A stretch of DNA of 64,000 nucleotides from SHZI01 sp040080965 (GTDB lineage: Bacteria; Pseudomonadota; Gammaproteobacteria; Steroidobacterales; GCA-2729495), in NCBI GenBank assembly GCA_040080965.1, contig JBEBHH010000001.1, forward strand, positions 1-64,000, written 5' to 3'. Positions within the stretch are counted from its first letter, which is position 1. The number at the start of each line of letters is the position of its first letter. Positions 1-9,084 of this stretch are shown here, piece after piece. A model generated the notes under the pieces. It was not told the origin of the DNA, did no database searches, and saw nothing but the letters and a program-made list of their open reading frames with translations. Both the position numbers and the translations under genes were made by a program.

Positions 1-269
1 GCGGCACCCTGGTGGGCGGGGCGGGGGGCCCGCCGTGGGTGATTCCCACTGGTAATCCGGGCATGGCGACCGCCGGGATGGGCGATGTGCTGACCGGCAT
101 TACCGCCGGCCTCGTGGCGCAGGCCGGGCCGGGGCTGCCGGTGGCCGATGTCGCTGCCGCCGCAGCCTTCATCCACGGTGCCGCCGGTGATGCCGCGGCC
201 CGCGGCGGCCAGCGCGGAATCCTCGCGAGCGACCTGACAGGGCAGCTTCGGCCATGGCTGAATCCGTAG
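1..269 (+). CDS. nnr: NAD(P)HX dehydratase / epimerase, C-terminal end (partial)
   Basis: This is the end of a gene that begins before the window; the reading frame is open from base 3. The visible residues carry the nucleotide-binding signature of the YjeF C-terminal dehydratase domain, GNPGMATAGMGDVLTG, followed by an alanine-rich helix containing FIHGAAGDAAA. The family repairs hydrated NADH and NADPH by ADP- or ATP-dependent dehydration, and in gammaproteobacteria it is usually fused to an N-terminal epimerase that would lie outside the window. Its last 16 nt overlap tsaE, the usual nnr-tsaE pairing. Identification rests on the motif and synteny. Confidence 0.9.
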   Translation, partial: GTLVGGAGGPPWVIPTGNPGMATAGMGDVLTGITAGLVAQAGPGLPVADVAAAAAFIHGAAGDAAARGGQRGILASDLTGQLRPWLNP

Positions 270-790
270 GCGGGGACGCCAGCCGGTCCGCGACCTGGCG
301 GCTGCCGGAACCGGCAGCGACGGAGCAGTTCGGCGCGGCGCTGGCGCGCCGCCTGCCGCCGTCACCCCCGTCGGGGCTCGTGCTGTACTTCGAGGGCGAA
401 CTGGGCGCCGGCAAGACGTCCCTCATCCGGGGCCTGCTGGCCGCCCTGGGTCACCCGGGCCGGGTGCCGAGTCCGACCTACACGCTGGTCGAGCCCTACC
501 TGCTGGACCGTCATCGGGTGTTCCACGTGGACCTGTACCGCCTGCGGGATCCCGCCGAGCTGGACGATCTCGGGCTGGCCGACGAACTCGGTGGCTTCGA
601 CGAGCGGGGACGGGGCAGCCTGCTTCTCGCGGAGTGGCCCGGCCGCGGCGGGGATCGCCTGCCGCCGCCGGACCTGATCCTGCGGATGGAGATCGACGGG
701 GAGGGCCGGAAGGTCACCCTGGCACCGTGCACGGTCGCCGGTCGAGGCCTGTTTGGTGAGGTGCAGCGGGCCCTGCCGGGCGGTTCCTGA
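254..790 (+). CDS. tsaE: tRNA threonylcarbamoyladenosine biosynthesis ATPase TsaE
   Basis: The 178-aa protein has a P-loop GELGAGKTS at about residues 48-56, the family motif SPTYTLVEPY near 73-82 and the HVDLYRL segment that follows. TsaE is the ATPase that works with TsaB and TsaD to make t6A at position 37 of ANN-decoding tRNAs. It is slightly longer than the usual 150-160 aa because of an N-terminal extension of about 20 residues. The ATG at 254 lies inside the end of nnr, so the two are probably translationally coupled. The next gene, amiB, appears to have its own promoter. Confidence 0.95.
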   Translation: MAESVGGDASRSATWRLPEPAATEQFGAALARRLPPSPPSGLVLYFEGELGAGKTSLIRGLLAALGHPGRVPSPTYTLVEPYLLDRHRVFHVDLYRLRDPAELDDLGLADELGGFDERGRGSLLLAEWPGRGGDRLPPPDLILRMEIDGEGRKVTLAPCTVAGRGLFGEVQRALPGGS

Positions 791-841
791 GTTTTCCCCA
801 AAGCTAAGCCTGCTATCTACCTATTTCATATGAGAAAATTA

Positions 842-870
842 TTCCGATAGGTGGCGGGATTAAGTATACT
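842..870 (+). promoter_or_regulatory. Candidate sigma-70 promoter for amiB
   Basis: TATACT at 865-870 is close to the -10 consensus. The -35 position at 17-bp spacing is a weak TTCCGA at 842-847. Transcription would start near 877, which lies downstream of the TTG at 871 and favours the TTG at 907 as the amiB start. The short region between tsaE and amiB is AT-rich relative to its surroundings, as expected for a promoter. Confidence 0.4.
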
Positions 871-906
871 TTGGCCTGCGAAAGGGATTTTCGGGGGGCG
901 AAGGCG

Positions 907-2424
907 TTGGTCTGGCACAAATTGGCCTGGCGCGGTGGCGTTCCTCGAGGGCTGGCAACTCGGTACCTGTCCTCGTGCGTCCTGGGCGCCGTCTTCGTCG
1001 CGGGGGCCGTCACCGCCGCACCGGATCGCCTGCAGGTCCAGTCCATCGCCATTGCCGAGCAGGGGCCTGCCACGCTGGTCGACCTGCGCCTCACCCGCAA
1101 CGCACAGTTCAATCTCTTCACCCTCAGCAGCCCGCATCGGGTCGTCATCGATATTTCCTCCGCGGCGCTGGGCCCGACAGCCCTCCCGCTTCCCGTGGCA
1201 GCGGGCGCCATCCAGCAGGTCCGGGTGGCGCATCGCCCGGGCGGCAGCCTCCGCATCGTCTTTGACGTGGCCGAAGCCATGCGCCCCTCGGCAACCCTCG
1301 CGGGCGATGAACGCTCGCCGCACCTCGCCATCGAACTCCGGCCAGTCTCGCTGCTGGGAGCCTCCTTCCCGGCAATACCGGCCGCTACGCCGCCGCCGGT
1401 TGCTGGCCCCGGACTGGCGACCGCCTGGCCGTCACCCGCTCCCCTTACGGCTCCGATCCCGGCCCCCGAGCCCCCGCCGTCCGTGGTCCGTGCGCCAGCC
1501 GCCTCCGGCGAGATCGTCGTGGTCGTCGATGCGGGCCATGGCGGCCATGACCCCGGCGCCCAGGGGCCGTCCGGCACCCGGGAAAAGGACGTGACACTCG
1601 CCATCAGCCGCCAGCTCGTCGCGCTCCTCAACGACGAGCCCGGTATGCGCGGCGTCCTCACCCGCAGCGATGACCGTTTCCTCGGCCTCCGGGAGCGCAT
1701 GGAGCGCGCCCGCAGCGCCAACGCGAACCTGTTCATTTCCATTCACGCCGACGCCGCCTACAACCGGAGCGCCCAGGGATCCACCGTCTATGTACTGTCC
1801 GAGAAGGCGGCCAGCGACGAGGCTTCGCGCCGTCTCGCCGCCCGGGAGAATGCAGCCCTGATTGGCGGCGTCGAACTCGGCGACAAGGACCCCGTGCTGG
1901 CCTCCGTGCTGATGGACCTGTCACAGAATGCCTCCATCAGTTCCAGCATCGCGGTCGGCGACGCCATCCTCGGCAACATGGATCGCCTTGGCCGGCTGCA
2001 CCGGCGCACCGTCCAGCAGGCCCCGTTCATGGTCCTCAAGTCCCCCGACGTACCTTCCGTGCTGGTGGAGACTGCCTACATCTCGAACCCCACCGATGAA
2101 CGGAACCTGCGTTCGCCCTCCCACCAGCAGGACCTGGCCCGCGCCGTGCTCGATGGCATTCGCAAGTATTTCGCCGCCAACCCGCCGGGGAACGCCGTGA
2201 GCCGGCCCCCGACCACCGTGGCCGCCTCGGAGGTGCCGGTCGCACCCCGGGGCGCCGTCGCGGCCGGGCGTCCTCAGCAGCACGTGATCCGGCGGGGCGA
2301 CACCCTGTCCGGGGTGGCGAGCCTGTACAGCGTCAGCATCAGCAGCCTGCGGGCTGCCAATCGCCTCCGTTCCGACACGGTCCGGGTCGGCCAGAGGCTG
2401 CGCATTCCCCGCGAAAGCAGCTGA
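907..2424 (+). CDS. amiB: N-acetylmuramoyl-L-alanine amidase (AMIN, Amidase_3, LysM)
   Basis: A periplasmic zinc amidase that cleaves the amide bond between MurNAc and L-Ala to split septal peptidoglycan. With the TTG at 907 it is 505 aa: an N-terminal hydrophobic signal stretch, an AMIN domain at about 40-130, a Pro/Ala-rich linker, an Amidase_3 domain at about 205-430 and one LysM domain at about 458-503. Zinc ligands are visible as His211 in DAGHGGHDPGA, the Glu in GTREKDV and the His in SIHADA; the catalytic Glu lies in VLVETAYISN. The frame is open back to a TTG at 871, but that codon overlaps the putative start of transcription. The position between tsaE and mutL is the amiB position in other gammaproteobacteria. 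The exact start is uncertain. Confidence 0.92.
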   Translation: MVWHKLAWRGGVPRGLATRYLSSCVLGAVFVAGAVTAAPDRLQVQSIAIAEQGPATLVDLRLTRNAQFNLFTLSSPHRVVIDISSAALGPTALPLPVAAGAIQQVRVAHRPGGSLRIVFDVAEAMRPSATLAGDERSPHLAIELRPVSLLGASFPAIPAATPPPVAGPGLATAWPSPAPLTAPIPAPEPPPSVVRAPAASGEIVVVVDAGHGGHDPGAQGPSGTREKDVTLAISRQLVALLNDEPGMRGVLTRSDDRFLGLRERMERARSANANLFISIHADAAYNRSAQGSTVYVLSEKAASDEASRRLAARENAALIGGVELGDKDPVLASVLMDLSQNASISSSIAVGDAILGNMDRLGRLHRRTVQQAPFMVLKSPDVPSVLVETAYISNPTDERNLRSPSHQQDLARAVLDGIRKYFAANPPGNAVSRPPTTVAASEVPVAPRGAVAAGRPQQHVIRRGDTLSGVASLYSVSISSLRAANRLRSDTVRVGQRLRIPRESS

Positions 2425-2519
2425 CCCCCGGCGGTCTCCGCCGTCTCCCGGGCCCGGAAACCTCGTCGACGCAGGCCGCGGCGTAGGCAAGCGGTCGCGC
2501 ATTTGAAAGAATGCGCGCT

Positions 2520-4283
2520 ATGCCGATCCGCCAGTTGCCAGCGCATCTCGTCAACCAGATCGCTGCCGGCGAGGTCGTGGAGCGTCCTGCCTCCGTCGTC
2601 AAGGAACTGCTCGAGAACAGTCTCGACGCCGGCGCGACCCGCGTGGAGCTCGAACTCGAGGACGCGGGCATCCGGCTCTGCCGCATCCGCGACAACGGTG
2701 CCGGCATTCCCAGGGACGAGCTGTCCGTCGCCCTGGCGCGGCACGCCACCAGCAAGATCGAGAGCCTGGAAGACCTGGAGCAGGTGGCAACCCTCGGCTT
2801 CCGGGGCGAGGCCCTGCCCAGCATCGCTTCCGTCTCGCGCCTGACCCTGACGTCGCGCCACCGGGACGCCAGCAGCGGCTTCTCGGTGGCGGGGGAGGAC
2901 GGTGGCCCGGGTCCCGTCGCGCCGGCCGCGCACCCGCCAGGCACTACTGTCGAGGTGCGTGACCTGTTCTTCAACACGCCCGCGCGCCGGCGCTTCCTCC
3001 GCAGCGAGCGCACCGAGTTCGCCCACGTGCGCGCCACCATCGAGAGCATCGCCCTTTCCCGCGGCTCCGTGGCGCTGCGGGTGGAGCACAACCAGCGCAT
3101 CGTGCTGGACCTGGCCGCTGCCGGTTCCCAGGCGGAGCTGGCGGCCCGCATTGGCATTGTCTGTGGCGGCGAGTTCATCCGGTACTCCATCTACCTGGAG
3201 CGCGAGGCGTCGGGCCTCGCCGTGCGCGGGTGGATTGCGCAGCCGACCCATGCGAGGGGCCAGCCAGACCTGCAGCACCTATTCCTCAATGGCCGGGCCA
3301 TTCGGGACAAGCTGCTGGCGGGAGCCGTCCGCGCCGCCTATCGGGACGTGCTGTACCGGGATCGCTGGCCCGCGTACGTGCTGTACCTGGATATGGACCC
3401 GGCCTGGGTCGATGTGAACGCCCACCCGGCAAAGCACGAGGTCCGCTTCCGCGACCCGGGCAACGTCCGCGATTTCGTTCGCCGGACCGTCGAGGAAGCG
3501 CTGGCGGGGCAGGGCGAGGGAGCCGCACGGCCGGCAGCTGCAGCCGGCACAGCACCACGGGAAACCGGGTCGTTCACGACTTCGCTTGCTCTCGGCAGTC
3601 CCGGGCTCCGGACGTCCCCGCAACTGGCGTCGGACAGTGTGGCGGAAGACGCGGCCGGGTACGCGGCGTCGGCGGTGGTCGCAGACGCGGGCGCGGGCCT
3701 GCATGCCCTCGGTTTCGCGATCGCCCAGCTCCACGGCATCTACATCCTGGCGGAGACAGCCGACGGGCTGGTCGTGGTGGACGCCCATGCGGCCCACGAG
3801 CGGATCACCTACGAGCGCCTGAAGTCCGCCATCCGGCAGGCGTCCGTGCAATCCCAGTCCCTGCTGCTGCCGGAAACGCTGCCCGTCACCGAGGTCGAGG
3901 CGGAGCGCGCTGCGCACCACGCCGGACTGCTCGAACGCTGCGGGTTCGATCTCCTGCGCACGGGCCCGGACCGTCTCACCTTGCGGGCCGTGCCCGCCAT
4001 GCTGGCCGACGATGACGTCGTGGCCCTGGCGCGGCGGCTCGTGGCCGGGCTGCACGACGACATCAGCTTCGACGAACTGCTCGGCCTGCTCGACCGGTGC
4101 CTGGCGGACGTGGCCTGCCGAGCCTCGATCCGTGCCAATCGCCGGCTCAGCATCGACGAGATGAACAGCCTGCTGCGCGAGATGGAGCGAACGCCGCGCA
4201 GCGAACAGTGCAACCACGGGCGCCCAACCCGCGTTGCCCTGTCCCTGGCGGAGCTCGACCGCCTCTTTGCCCGCGGACGTTGA
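2520..4283 (+). CDS. mutL: DNA mismatch repair protein MutL
   Basis: The 587-aa protein couples MutS mismatch recognition to downstream repair. The N-terminal GHKL ATPase shows AAGEVVERPASVVKELLENS, DNGAGI, ATSKI and TLGFRGEALPSI. The C-terminal dimerisation domain carries DAHAAHERITYE at about 421-432, close to the DQHA(X)2E(X)4E endonuclease motif, together with the ACRASI segment and CNHGRPT at 564-570, which correspond to other metal-site motifs of nicking MutL proteins. This suggests a MutH-independent enzyme. The ATG at 2520 gives the usual MPIRQLP opening and has GAAAGA at 2505-2510; an in-frame ATG at 2511 lies only three codons upstream. Confidence 0.96.
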   Translation: MPIRQLPAHLVNQIAAGEVVERPASVVKELLENSLDAGATRVELELEDAGIRLCRIRDNGAGIPRDELSVALARHATSKIESLEDLEQVATLGFRGEALPSIASVSRLTLTSRHRDASSGFSVAGEDGGPGPVAPAAHPPGTTVEVRDLFFNTPARRRFLRSERTEFAHVRATIESIALSRGSVALRVEHNQRIVLDLAAAGSQAELAARIGIVCGGEFIRYSIYLEREASGLAVRGWIAQPTHARGQPDLQHLFLNGRAIRDKLLAGAVRAAYRDVLYRDRWPAYVLYLDMDPAWVDVNAHPAKHEVRFRDPGNVRDFVRRTVEEALAGQGEGAARPAAAAGTAPRETGSFTTSLALGSPGLRTSPQLASDSVAEDAAGYAASAVVADAGAGLHALGFAIAQLHGIYILAETADGLVVVDAHAAHERITYERLKSAIRQASVQSQSLLLPETLPVTEVEAERAAHHAGLLERCGFDLLRTGPDRLTLRAVPAMLADDDVVALARRLVAGLHDDISFDELLGLLDRCLADVACRASIRANRRLSIDEMNSLLREMERTPRSEQCNHGRPTRVALSLAELDRLFARGR

Positions 4284-4295
4284 GCGGTCGCCACC

Positions 4296-5252
4296 GTGAC
4301 CGGGGCTCCTGAAAGCCTGGCGGTCTGCCTGATGGGGCCCACGGCAACCGGCAAGACCGATCTGGCCATCGCACTGGCAGACCGGCTCCCCCTGGGCCTG
4401 ATCAGCGTCGATTCGGCGATGGTCTACCGGCACCTGGACGTGGGGAGCGGCAAGCCGTCCCCGGATCTCCTGGCGCGCTATCCCCACCGGCTCGTCGACA
4501 TCCGGGAGCCCTGGGAGCAGTACTCCGCGGGTGACTTTGCCGTTGACGCAGCCCTGGCGGTCGGCGAGATCAGCGCCGCTGGCCGGACGCCACTCCTGGT
4601 CGGCGGCACGTTCCTGTACTTCCGCAGCCTCGTGCAGGGACTCTCGGACCTGCCCGTCGCCGACCCGGCGCTCCGGGCGGAGCTGGAAGCCCGCGCCGCC
4701 CGGGTTGGCTGGCCCGCCCTGCACGCCGAGCTGGCGGCATTCGACCCTGTCGCCGCCGCCCGCATCGGTGCAACCGACCGCCAGCGGATCCAGAGGGCCC
4801 TCGAAGTGCGGCTGCTGACCGGGCAGCCGATCTCGGCCCTGCAGCGGCGGCCGGCGACAGGGGCGCGGGGCCGATACTTCCGTATCGGCATCCTTCCCGG
4901 CAATCGCCCCGCGCTGGCCGAACGCATTGCCCGGCGGCTTCAGCGGATGCTCGAGCGCGGCTTTGTCGCCGAGGTCGAGCGGCTCCTGGCGTTGCCGGAA
5001 ATGCATCCCGACCGCCCGGCGCTCAGGGCCGTCGGCTATCGGCAGATTGCCCGGTACGTGGGCGGGGGTTGTACCCGCGCCGAGGCCGAACGGCAGGCCC
5101 TGGCCGCCACCCGCCAACTGGCCAAACGCCAGCTCACCTGGCTGCGCCGGGAGGAGTGCGATCTGTGGCTCGACATGGACGCTGACGACCTGACCGGGAC
5201 CCTCGAACAGGCCATCCGCGGCGCGCTTCCTCGGATGCAATGTCAGCCATGA
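4296..5252 (+). CDS. miaA: tRNA dimethylallyltransferase MiaA
   Basis: Transfers a dimethylallyl group to A37 of tRNAs reading UNN codons, the first step of ms2i6A synthesis. The 318-aa protein has the P-loop GPTATGKTDLA near the N terminus, the DSAMVYRHLDVGSGKP substrate motif, VGGTFLYFRSL and the C-terminal ALRAVGYRQI segment. It begins with GTG 12 nt after mutL. Length and order (mutL-miaA-hfq) are standard for gammaproteobacteria. A possible hfq promoter overlaps its 3' end. Confidence 0.96.
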   Translation: MTGAPESLAVCLMGPTATGKTDLAIALADRLPLGLISVDSAMVYRHLDVGSGKPSPDLLARYPHRLVDIREPWEQYSAGDFAVDAALAVGEISAAGRTPLLVGGTFLYFRSLVQGLSDLPVADPALRAELEARAARVGWPALHAELAAFDPVAAARIGATDRQRIQRALEVRLLTGQPISALQRRPATGARGRYFRIGILPGNRPALAERIARRLQRMLERGFVAEVERLLALPEMHPDRPALRAVGYRQIARYVGGGCTRAEAERQALAATRQLAKRQLTWLRREECDLWLDMDADDLTGTLEQAIRGALPRMQCQP

Positions 5253-5257
5253 GCGGC

Positions 5258-5263
5258 TAGAAT
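5258..5263 (+). promoter_or_regulatory. Possible -10 element for hfq
   Basis: TAGAAT immediately after the miaA stop region resembles a -10 box, and transcription from it would begin about 40 nt before the hfq start. I see no convincing -35 hexamer 16-18 bp upstream. In other gammaproteobacteria hfq also has promoters inside miaA. The motif context GGCTAGAAT resembles the one found upstream of orn. Confidence 0.3.
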
Positions 5264-5308
5264 GAGTCCGCGGCTGCAACTAAAAAGAATAATCTTCAGG
5301 AGTCCAAG

Positions 5309-5548
5309 ATGGCCAAAGGTCAGGTGCTGCAGGATCCCTTCTTGAATGCGCTTCGGAAGGAAAAGGTGCCTGTCTCCATCTATCTCGTGAACGGCATCAA
5401 GCTGCAGGGGACGGTTGAGTCCTTCGACCAGTTTGTCGTGCTGCTCAAGAACAGCGTCAGCCAGATGGTTTACAAGCACGCCATTTCCACCGTCGTCCCG
5501 TCCCGTGCGGTCCGTGTGCCGGACCACGATGAAGAGGACGAAGACTGA
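5309..5548 (+). CDS. hfq: RNA chaperone Hfq
   Basis: A 79-aa Sm-like protein that forms a hexameric ring and pairs small RNAs with mRNAs. Sm1 is visible as DPFLNALRKEKVPVSIYLVNGIKLQG in two pieces around residue 20-35, and Sm2 as the YKHAISTVVPSR segment with the conserved YKH triplet. The C-terminal tail is short and acidic (DHDEEDED), unlike the long tail of enteric Hfq. AGGAG lies about 6 nt before the ATG. A CCTCC-GGT-GGAGG hairpin follows the gene at 5571-5583 without a T-run, so transcription probably continues into hflX. Confidence 0.98.
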   Translation: MAKGQVLQDPFLNALRKEKVPVSIYLVNGIKLQGTVESFDQFVVLLKNSVSQMVYKHAISTVVPSRAVRVPDHDEEDED

Positions 5549-5620
5549 TCAATTCACCTGACCTGCTGACCCTCCGGTGGAGGACTGCCGGGCGCTTCGG
5601 GTCGGGTTCGGAGTGCCGGT

Positions 5621-6937
5621 TTGTTTGACCGGCCCAGTCACGGCGAGAAGGCCGTGCTCGTGCATGTCGGCATCGGTCATGCGGCAGGTCCCGACGCCCA
5701 GACCGAGTTCAACTCCCTCGCCCTGTCCGCAGGTGCCGAGATTGCAGGCTCGCTCACCGCCACGCTCCGGCAGGTCAATCCACGTTTCCTCATCGGCACC
5801 GGCAAGGTGGAAGAGCTGCGGCAGCTTCTGCAGGACACGTGCGCCGAGATCGTCCTCGTCGATCACCGGCTGAGCCCCGCTCAGCAGCGCAATCTGGAAA
5901 AGACACTGGATCGTCGCGTCATCGACCGCACGGGACTGATCCTCGACATCTTCGCCCAGCGCGCCCGCACGCACGAAGGCAAGCTGCAGGTGGAACTGGC
6001 ACAGATGGAGCACCTGTCCACGCGGCTCGTCCGCGGCTGGACGCACCTGGAAAGGCAGAAGGGCGGCATTGGCCTGCGCGGCCCCGGCGAGACGCAGCTG
6101 GAGACTGACCGGCGGCTGATCGGCGCGCGTATCCGGAGCCTCGGCGAGCGCCTCGGCCGGGTGTCCCAGCAGCGCCGCACCGCGGGCCAGAAGCGCCGCA
6201 AAGACGAAGTCCCCACGGTTTCCCTGGTGGGCTACACCAACGCTGGCAAGTCGACGCTCTTCAACCTGCTGACGCACGCCGGGGTGCTCGTCGCGGACCA
6301 GCTGTTTGCGACCCTCGACCCCACGCTGCGCCGTGTCACGTTGCCCGATGGCAGCGGGATCGTGCTGGCCGACACGGTCGGGTTCATCCGTGACCTGCCC
6401 CACGAACGGGTCGCGGCAGTCCGCTCCACGCTGGAGGAAACCCAGCACTCCAGGCTGCTCCTCCACGTCATCGATTCCTCGGACCCCGCACACGAGGAGC
6501 GCATCCACGACGTGGTGAAGGTCCTGGAGGAGATCGGGGCCGACCATTTGCCGCGAGTCCAGGTCTACAACAAGGCTGATATACTCGACGTCCCGCCACG
6601 AGTGGATCGCGCAGAGACCGGCATGGCCACGCGGGTCTGGCTGTCGTCGCGCACCGGTCTTGGCGTTGACGCCCTGCTCGGGGTAATCGCCGAGTACCTG
6701 CACGTGGCGTTGCTCAAATGCACGGTGGAAGTGGCGGCGGCCGAAGCCCGGGTTCGGGCCCGCCTCTACGAGATGGGCGCGGTCACGGCGGAGCGTTCGC
6801 GTGATGATGGTGGCTGGGAACTGGATCTGGAGCTCGACCGGCGTGGCTTCGACGACCTCAACCGGCGCGAGCATCTCCGCGTGTTGCCTGAACGGTTGCC
6901 GGGGCAGGTGCCTGACCGTCCGGCAGTGGCTCGGTAG
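5621..6937 (+). CDS. hflX: GTPase HflX, ribosome-splitting factor
   Basis: A 438-aa Obg-family GTPase that binds the 50S subunit and rescues stalled ribosomes under heat stress. The N-terminal HflX domain is followed by a coiled linker with GLRGPGETQLETDRR, then the G domain with G1 GYTNAGKS at 204-211, G3 DTVGFIRDLPH and G4 NKAD. The start is TTG at 5621: it gives the family opening LFDRP..GEKAVLVHV, and GGAG at 5610-5613 sits 7 nt upstream; no ATG fits. The gene lies between hfq and hflK, as in most gammaproteobacteria. Confidence 0.96.
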   Translation: MFDRPSHGEKAVLVHVGIGHAAGPDAQTEFNSLALSAGAEIAGSLTATLRQVNPRFLIGTGKVEELRQLLQDTCAEIVLVDHRLSPAQQRNLEKTLDRRVIDRTGLILDIFAQRARTHEGKLQVELAQMEHLSTRLVRGWTHLERQKGGIGLRGPGETQLETDRRLIGARIRSLGERLGRVSQQRRTAGQKRRKDEVPTVSLVGYTNAGKSTLFNLLTHAGVLVADQLFATLDPTLRRVTLPDGSGIVLADTVGFIRDLPHERVAAVRSTLEETQHSRLLLHVIDSSDPAHEERIHDVVKVLEEIGADHLPRVQVYNKADILDVPPRVDRAETGMATRVWLSSRTGLGVDALLGVIAEYLHVALLKCTVEVAAAEARVRARLYEMGAVTAERSRDDGGWELDLELDRRGFDDLNRREHLRVLPERLPGQVPDRPAVAR

Positions 6938-6997
6938 CCGACCGGCGAAATCGCGTTGTTAGTGGACGCATCAACATGAAAGCCTGGGACTGAAGGC

Positions 6998-8149
6998 ATG
7001 GCCTGGAACGAGTCTGGCAACGGCAAGAATCCGTGGGACCGGGGGCGCAACGAAGGCCCGCCGGACCTGGACAAGATCGTCCGCGAGTGGCAGCAGAGGC
7101 TGAATGCCTTCCTGCGGGGAGGTCGGGGCGGGCCGCGCACTGCATCGCCATCCGGCGGGCAGTTCAGCGGGCCGTTGCTGGGCCTGGTCGGGATCATCGC
7201 CTTCCTGATCTGGATTGCCACCGGTGTCTACCGGGTTGACGCTGCGGAGCGCGGCGTAGTCACACGCTTCGGCAAGTACCAGACTTCCACCGAACCGGGA
7301 CTGCGCTGGCACCTGCCCTGGCCCATCGAGCGCGTCGAGCGGATCAACATCAACGAAGTCGTGCCCTTCAAGCAGCAGACCCGCATGCTCACGGCGGACG
7401 AGAACATCGTGGTTGTCGACCTGGTCGTCCAGTACCGCCGGGCGGACCCGGTCAAGTACCTGTTCAACGTCCGGGACCCGGAGGCCACCCTGCAGGATGT
7501 CAGCGAAAGCGCCATTCGCGAGGTCATCGGCAAGAACAAGCTCGACTTCGTCCTCCTCGAAGGGCGGACCGAGATCGCCGTGCTCACCGAGAAGCTCATC
7601 CAGCAGACGCTCGACGAGTACCAGACCGGCATGCTCGTGACGAAGGTCAATCTCCAGGATGCCAACTTCCCCAGCCAGGTGGAGGCGGCTGTCCAGGACG
7701 CCATCAAGGCCCGTGAAGACCGGGAGAGGCTCTCGTTCGAGGCCCAGGCCTATGCCAACGACGTGCTGCCGCGGGCCCGGGGCGAAGCCGTGCGGCGCCA
7801 GCAGGACTCGGAGGCCTACCGCTCCAGGGTCGTCGCCGATGCGCAGGGTGAGGCCTCGCGCTTCACCCAGCTCCTCAGCGAGTACCAGCAGGCCCCCGAA
7901 GTCACCCGCCGGCGCCTTTACCTGGATGCCATGGAAGACATCTACGCCAATTCCAACAAGGTGCTGATCGATTCCAGGGGTGGCAACAATGTCATCTACC
8001 TGCCGGTGGACAAGCTGCTGGAGAAGCGCGGCCAGCCGGCGGCTGCCCCGACCGGTCAGGCGGTCCGTGCGCCGGCGGCCAGCGAGGCGGCCGAGGCGTC
8101 CACGGCAACCAGAGATCGCGAAGATCGCCGCACCCGGGAGGCCCGATGA
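6998..8149 (+). CDS. hflK: FtsH protease modulator HflK
   Basis: An inner-membrane SPFH (prohibitin-like) protein that, with HflC, forms a large periplasmic-facing cage around the FtsH protease and restrains its action on membrane proteins. The 383-aa protein has the family N terminus (PWDRG, a Gly/Arg-rich stretch), one transmembrane helix at about 60-83, the SPFH domain with ERGVVTRFGKY, a long helical segment rich in A, E and R, and an Ala-rich tail. It overlaps hflC by 4 nt (ATGA). Confidence 0.97.
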   Translation: MAWNESGNGKNPWDRGRNEGPPDLDKIVREWQQRLNAFLRGGRGGPRTASPSGGQFSGPLLGLVGIIAFLIWIATGVYRVDAAERGVVTRFGKYQTSTEPGLRWHLPWPIERVERININEVVPFKQQTRMLTADENIVVVDLVVQYRRADPVKYLFNVRDPEATLQDVSESAIREVIGKNKLDFVLLEGRTEIAVLTEKLIQQTLDEYQTGMLVTKVNLQDANFPSQVEAAVQDAIKAREDRERLSFEAQAYANDVLPRARGEAVRRQQDSEAYRSRVVADAQGEASRFTQLLSEYQQAPEVTRRRLYLDAMEDIYANSNKVLIDSRGGNNVIYLPVDKLLEKRGQPAAAPTGQAVRAPAASEAAEASTATRDREDRRTREAR

Positions 8150-9015
8150 ACGTCCGCGCACTCATGCCGATCGGCCTGCTGATCCTGGCCTGGATCGCCA
8201 GCATGTCGGTCTTCACCGTCGATGAGCGGGAACTGGCCATCAAGTTCCGGCTGGGCAAGATCATCCAGACGGAATTCGAACCCGGCCTGCACTTCAAGAT
8301 GCCCTTCATCAACAACGTGCGGAAATACCCGCGCCAGATCCTGACGCAGACCAACCCGCAGGAGCTGTTCCTGACGTTCGAAAAGAAGAACCTCTTCGTG
8401 GACTTCTTCGTCAAGTGGCGGATCATCGACGTGGGCGCGTTTTACAGGGCGACCCGCGGCGACGAGGCCCTGGCCGCCCAGCGACTCATCGAGATCGTGA
8501 AGGACGGCGTCCGCAGCGAGTTTGCCAAGCGCACCGTGCCCCAGGTGGTGACGGCCGAGCGCCGGGAGCTGCTCGACAACATGCTCGCCAACGCCCGGGT
8601 CAATGCGCGGGAGCTCGGCATGGAGGTCGTCGACGTCCGGGTGAAGCGCACCGAGTTTCCCGAGCAGGTCAGTGATTCGGTGTTCGACCGTATGCGTCAG
8701 GAGCGGGCCCGGACCGCCTCCGAGCTGCGCGCCCAGGGCGCCGAGGCAGCCGAGCAGATCCGCGCAGAGGCCGACCGGCAGCGCACCGTGACCCTCGCCG
8801 AGGCCTATCGCGAGGCGGAGAAGGTCCGGGGCGCAGGCGACGCTGAAGCCGCCCGCATCTATGCCGAGGCCTACCGCAAGGATCCGGAATTCTTTGCCTT
8901 CTACCGGAGCATCCAGGCCTACCGGCGGTCGCTCGGCAAGGAGAACGACCTGCTGGTCCTCGACAAGGACAGCGAGTTCTTCCGTTACATGGAGCGGCCG
9001 GACGCCGGACGCTAG
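8146..9015 (+). CDS. hflC: FtsH protease modulator HflC
   Basis: The partner of HflK in the HflKC-FtsH complex. The 289-aa protein has an N-terminal membrane anchor at about 5-22, the SPFH domain beginning VDERELAIKFRLGKI, and a long Ala/Glu/Arg coiled region including RADRQRTVTLAEAYREA-type sequence near 200-230. It ends with a conserved FYRSIQAYRRSL...DSEFFRY segment. Start and length match the family. Its ATG overlaps the hflK stop. Confidence 0.97.
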   Translation: MNVRALMPIGLLILAWIASMSVFTVDERELAIKFRLGKIIQTEFEPGLHFKMPFINNVRKYPRQILTQTNPQELFLTFEKKNLFVDFFVKWRIIDVGAFYRATRGDEALAAQRLIEIVKDGVRSEFAKRTVPQVVTAERRELLDNMLANARVNARELGMEVVDVRVKRTEFPEQVSDSVFDRMRQERARTASELRAQGAEAAEQIRAEADRQRTVTLAEAYREAEKVRGAGDAEAARIYAEAYRKDPEFFAFYRSIQAYRRSLGKENDLLVLDKDSEFFRYMERPDAGR

Positions 9016-9084
9016 GACGGCGCGGCAGGACGTGGCGCTTCGCCCGATGGGCGTGGCTCCGGAGACTGGCTGCCGTTTGCATCG

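Noticed and set aside
3279..5279. A 666-codon minus-strand frame across mutL and miaA
   Set aside because: It is antisense to two well-supported genes and its translation is Arg/Gly/Gln-rich without motifs.
5571..5583. CCTCC-GGT-GGAGG hairpin after hfq as a terminator
   Set aside because: It has only five base pairs and no T-run, and hflX follows closely in the expected operon order.
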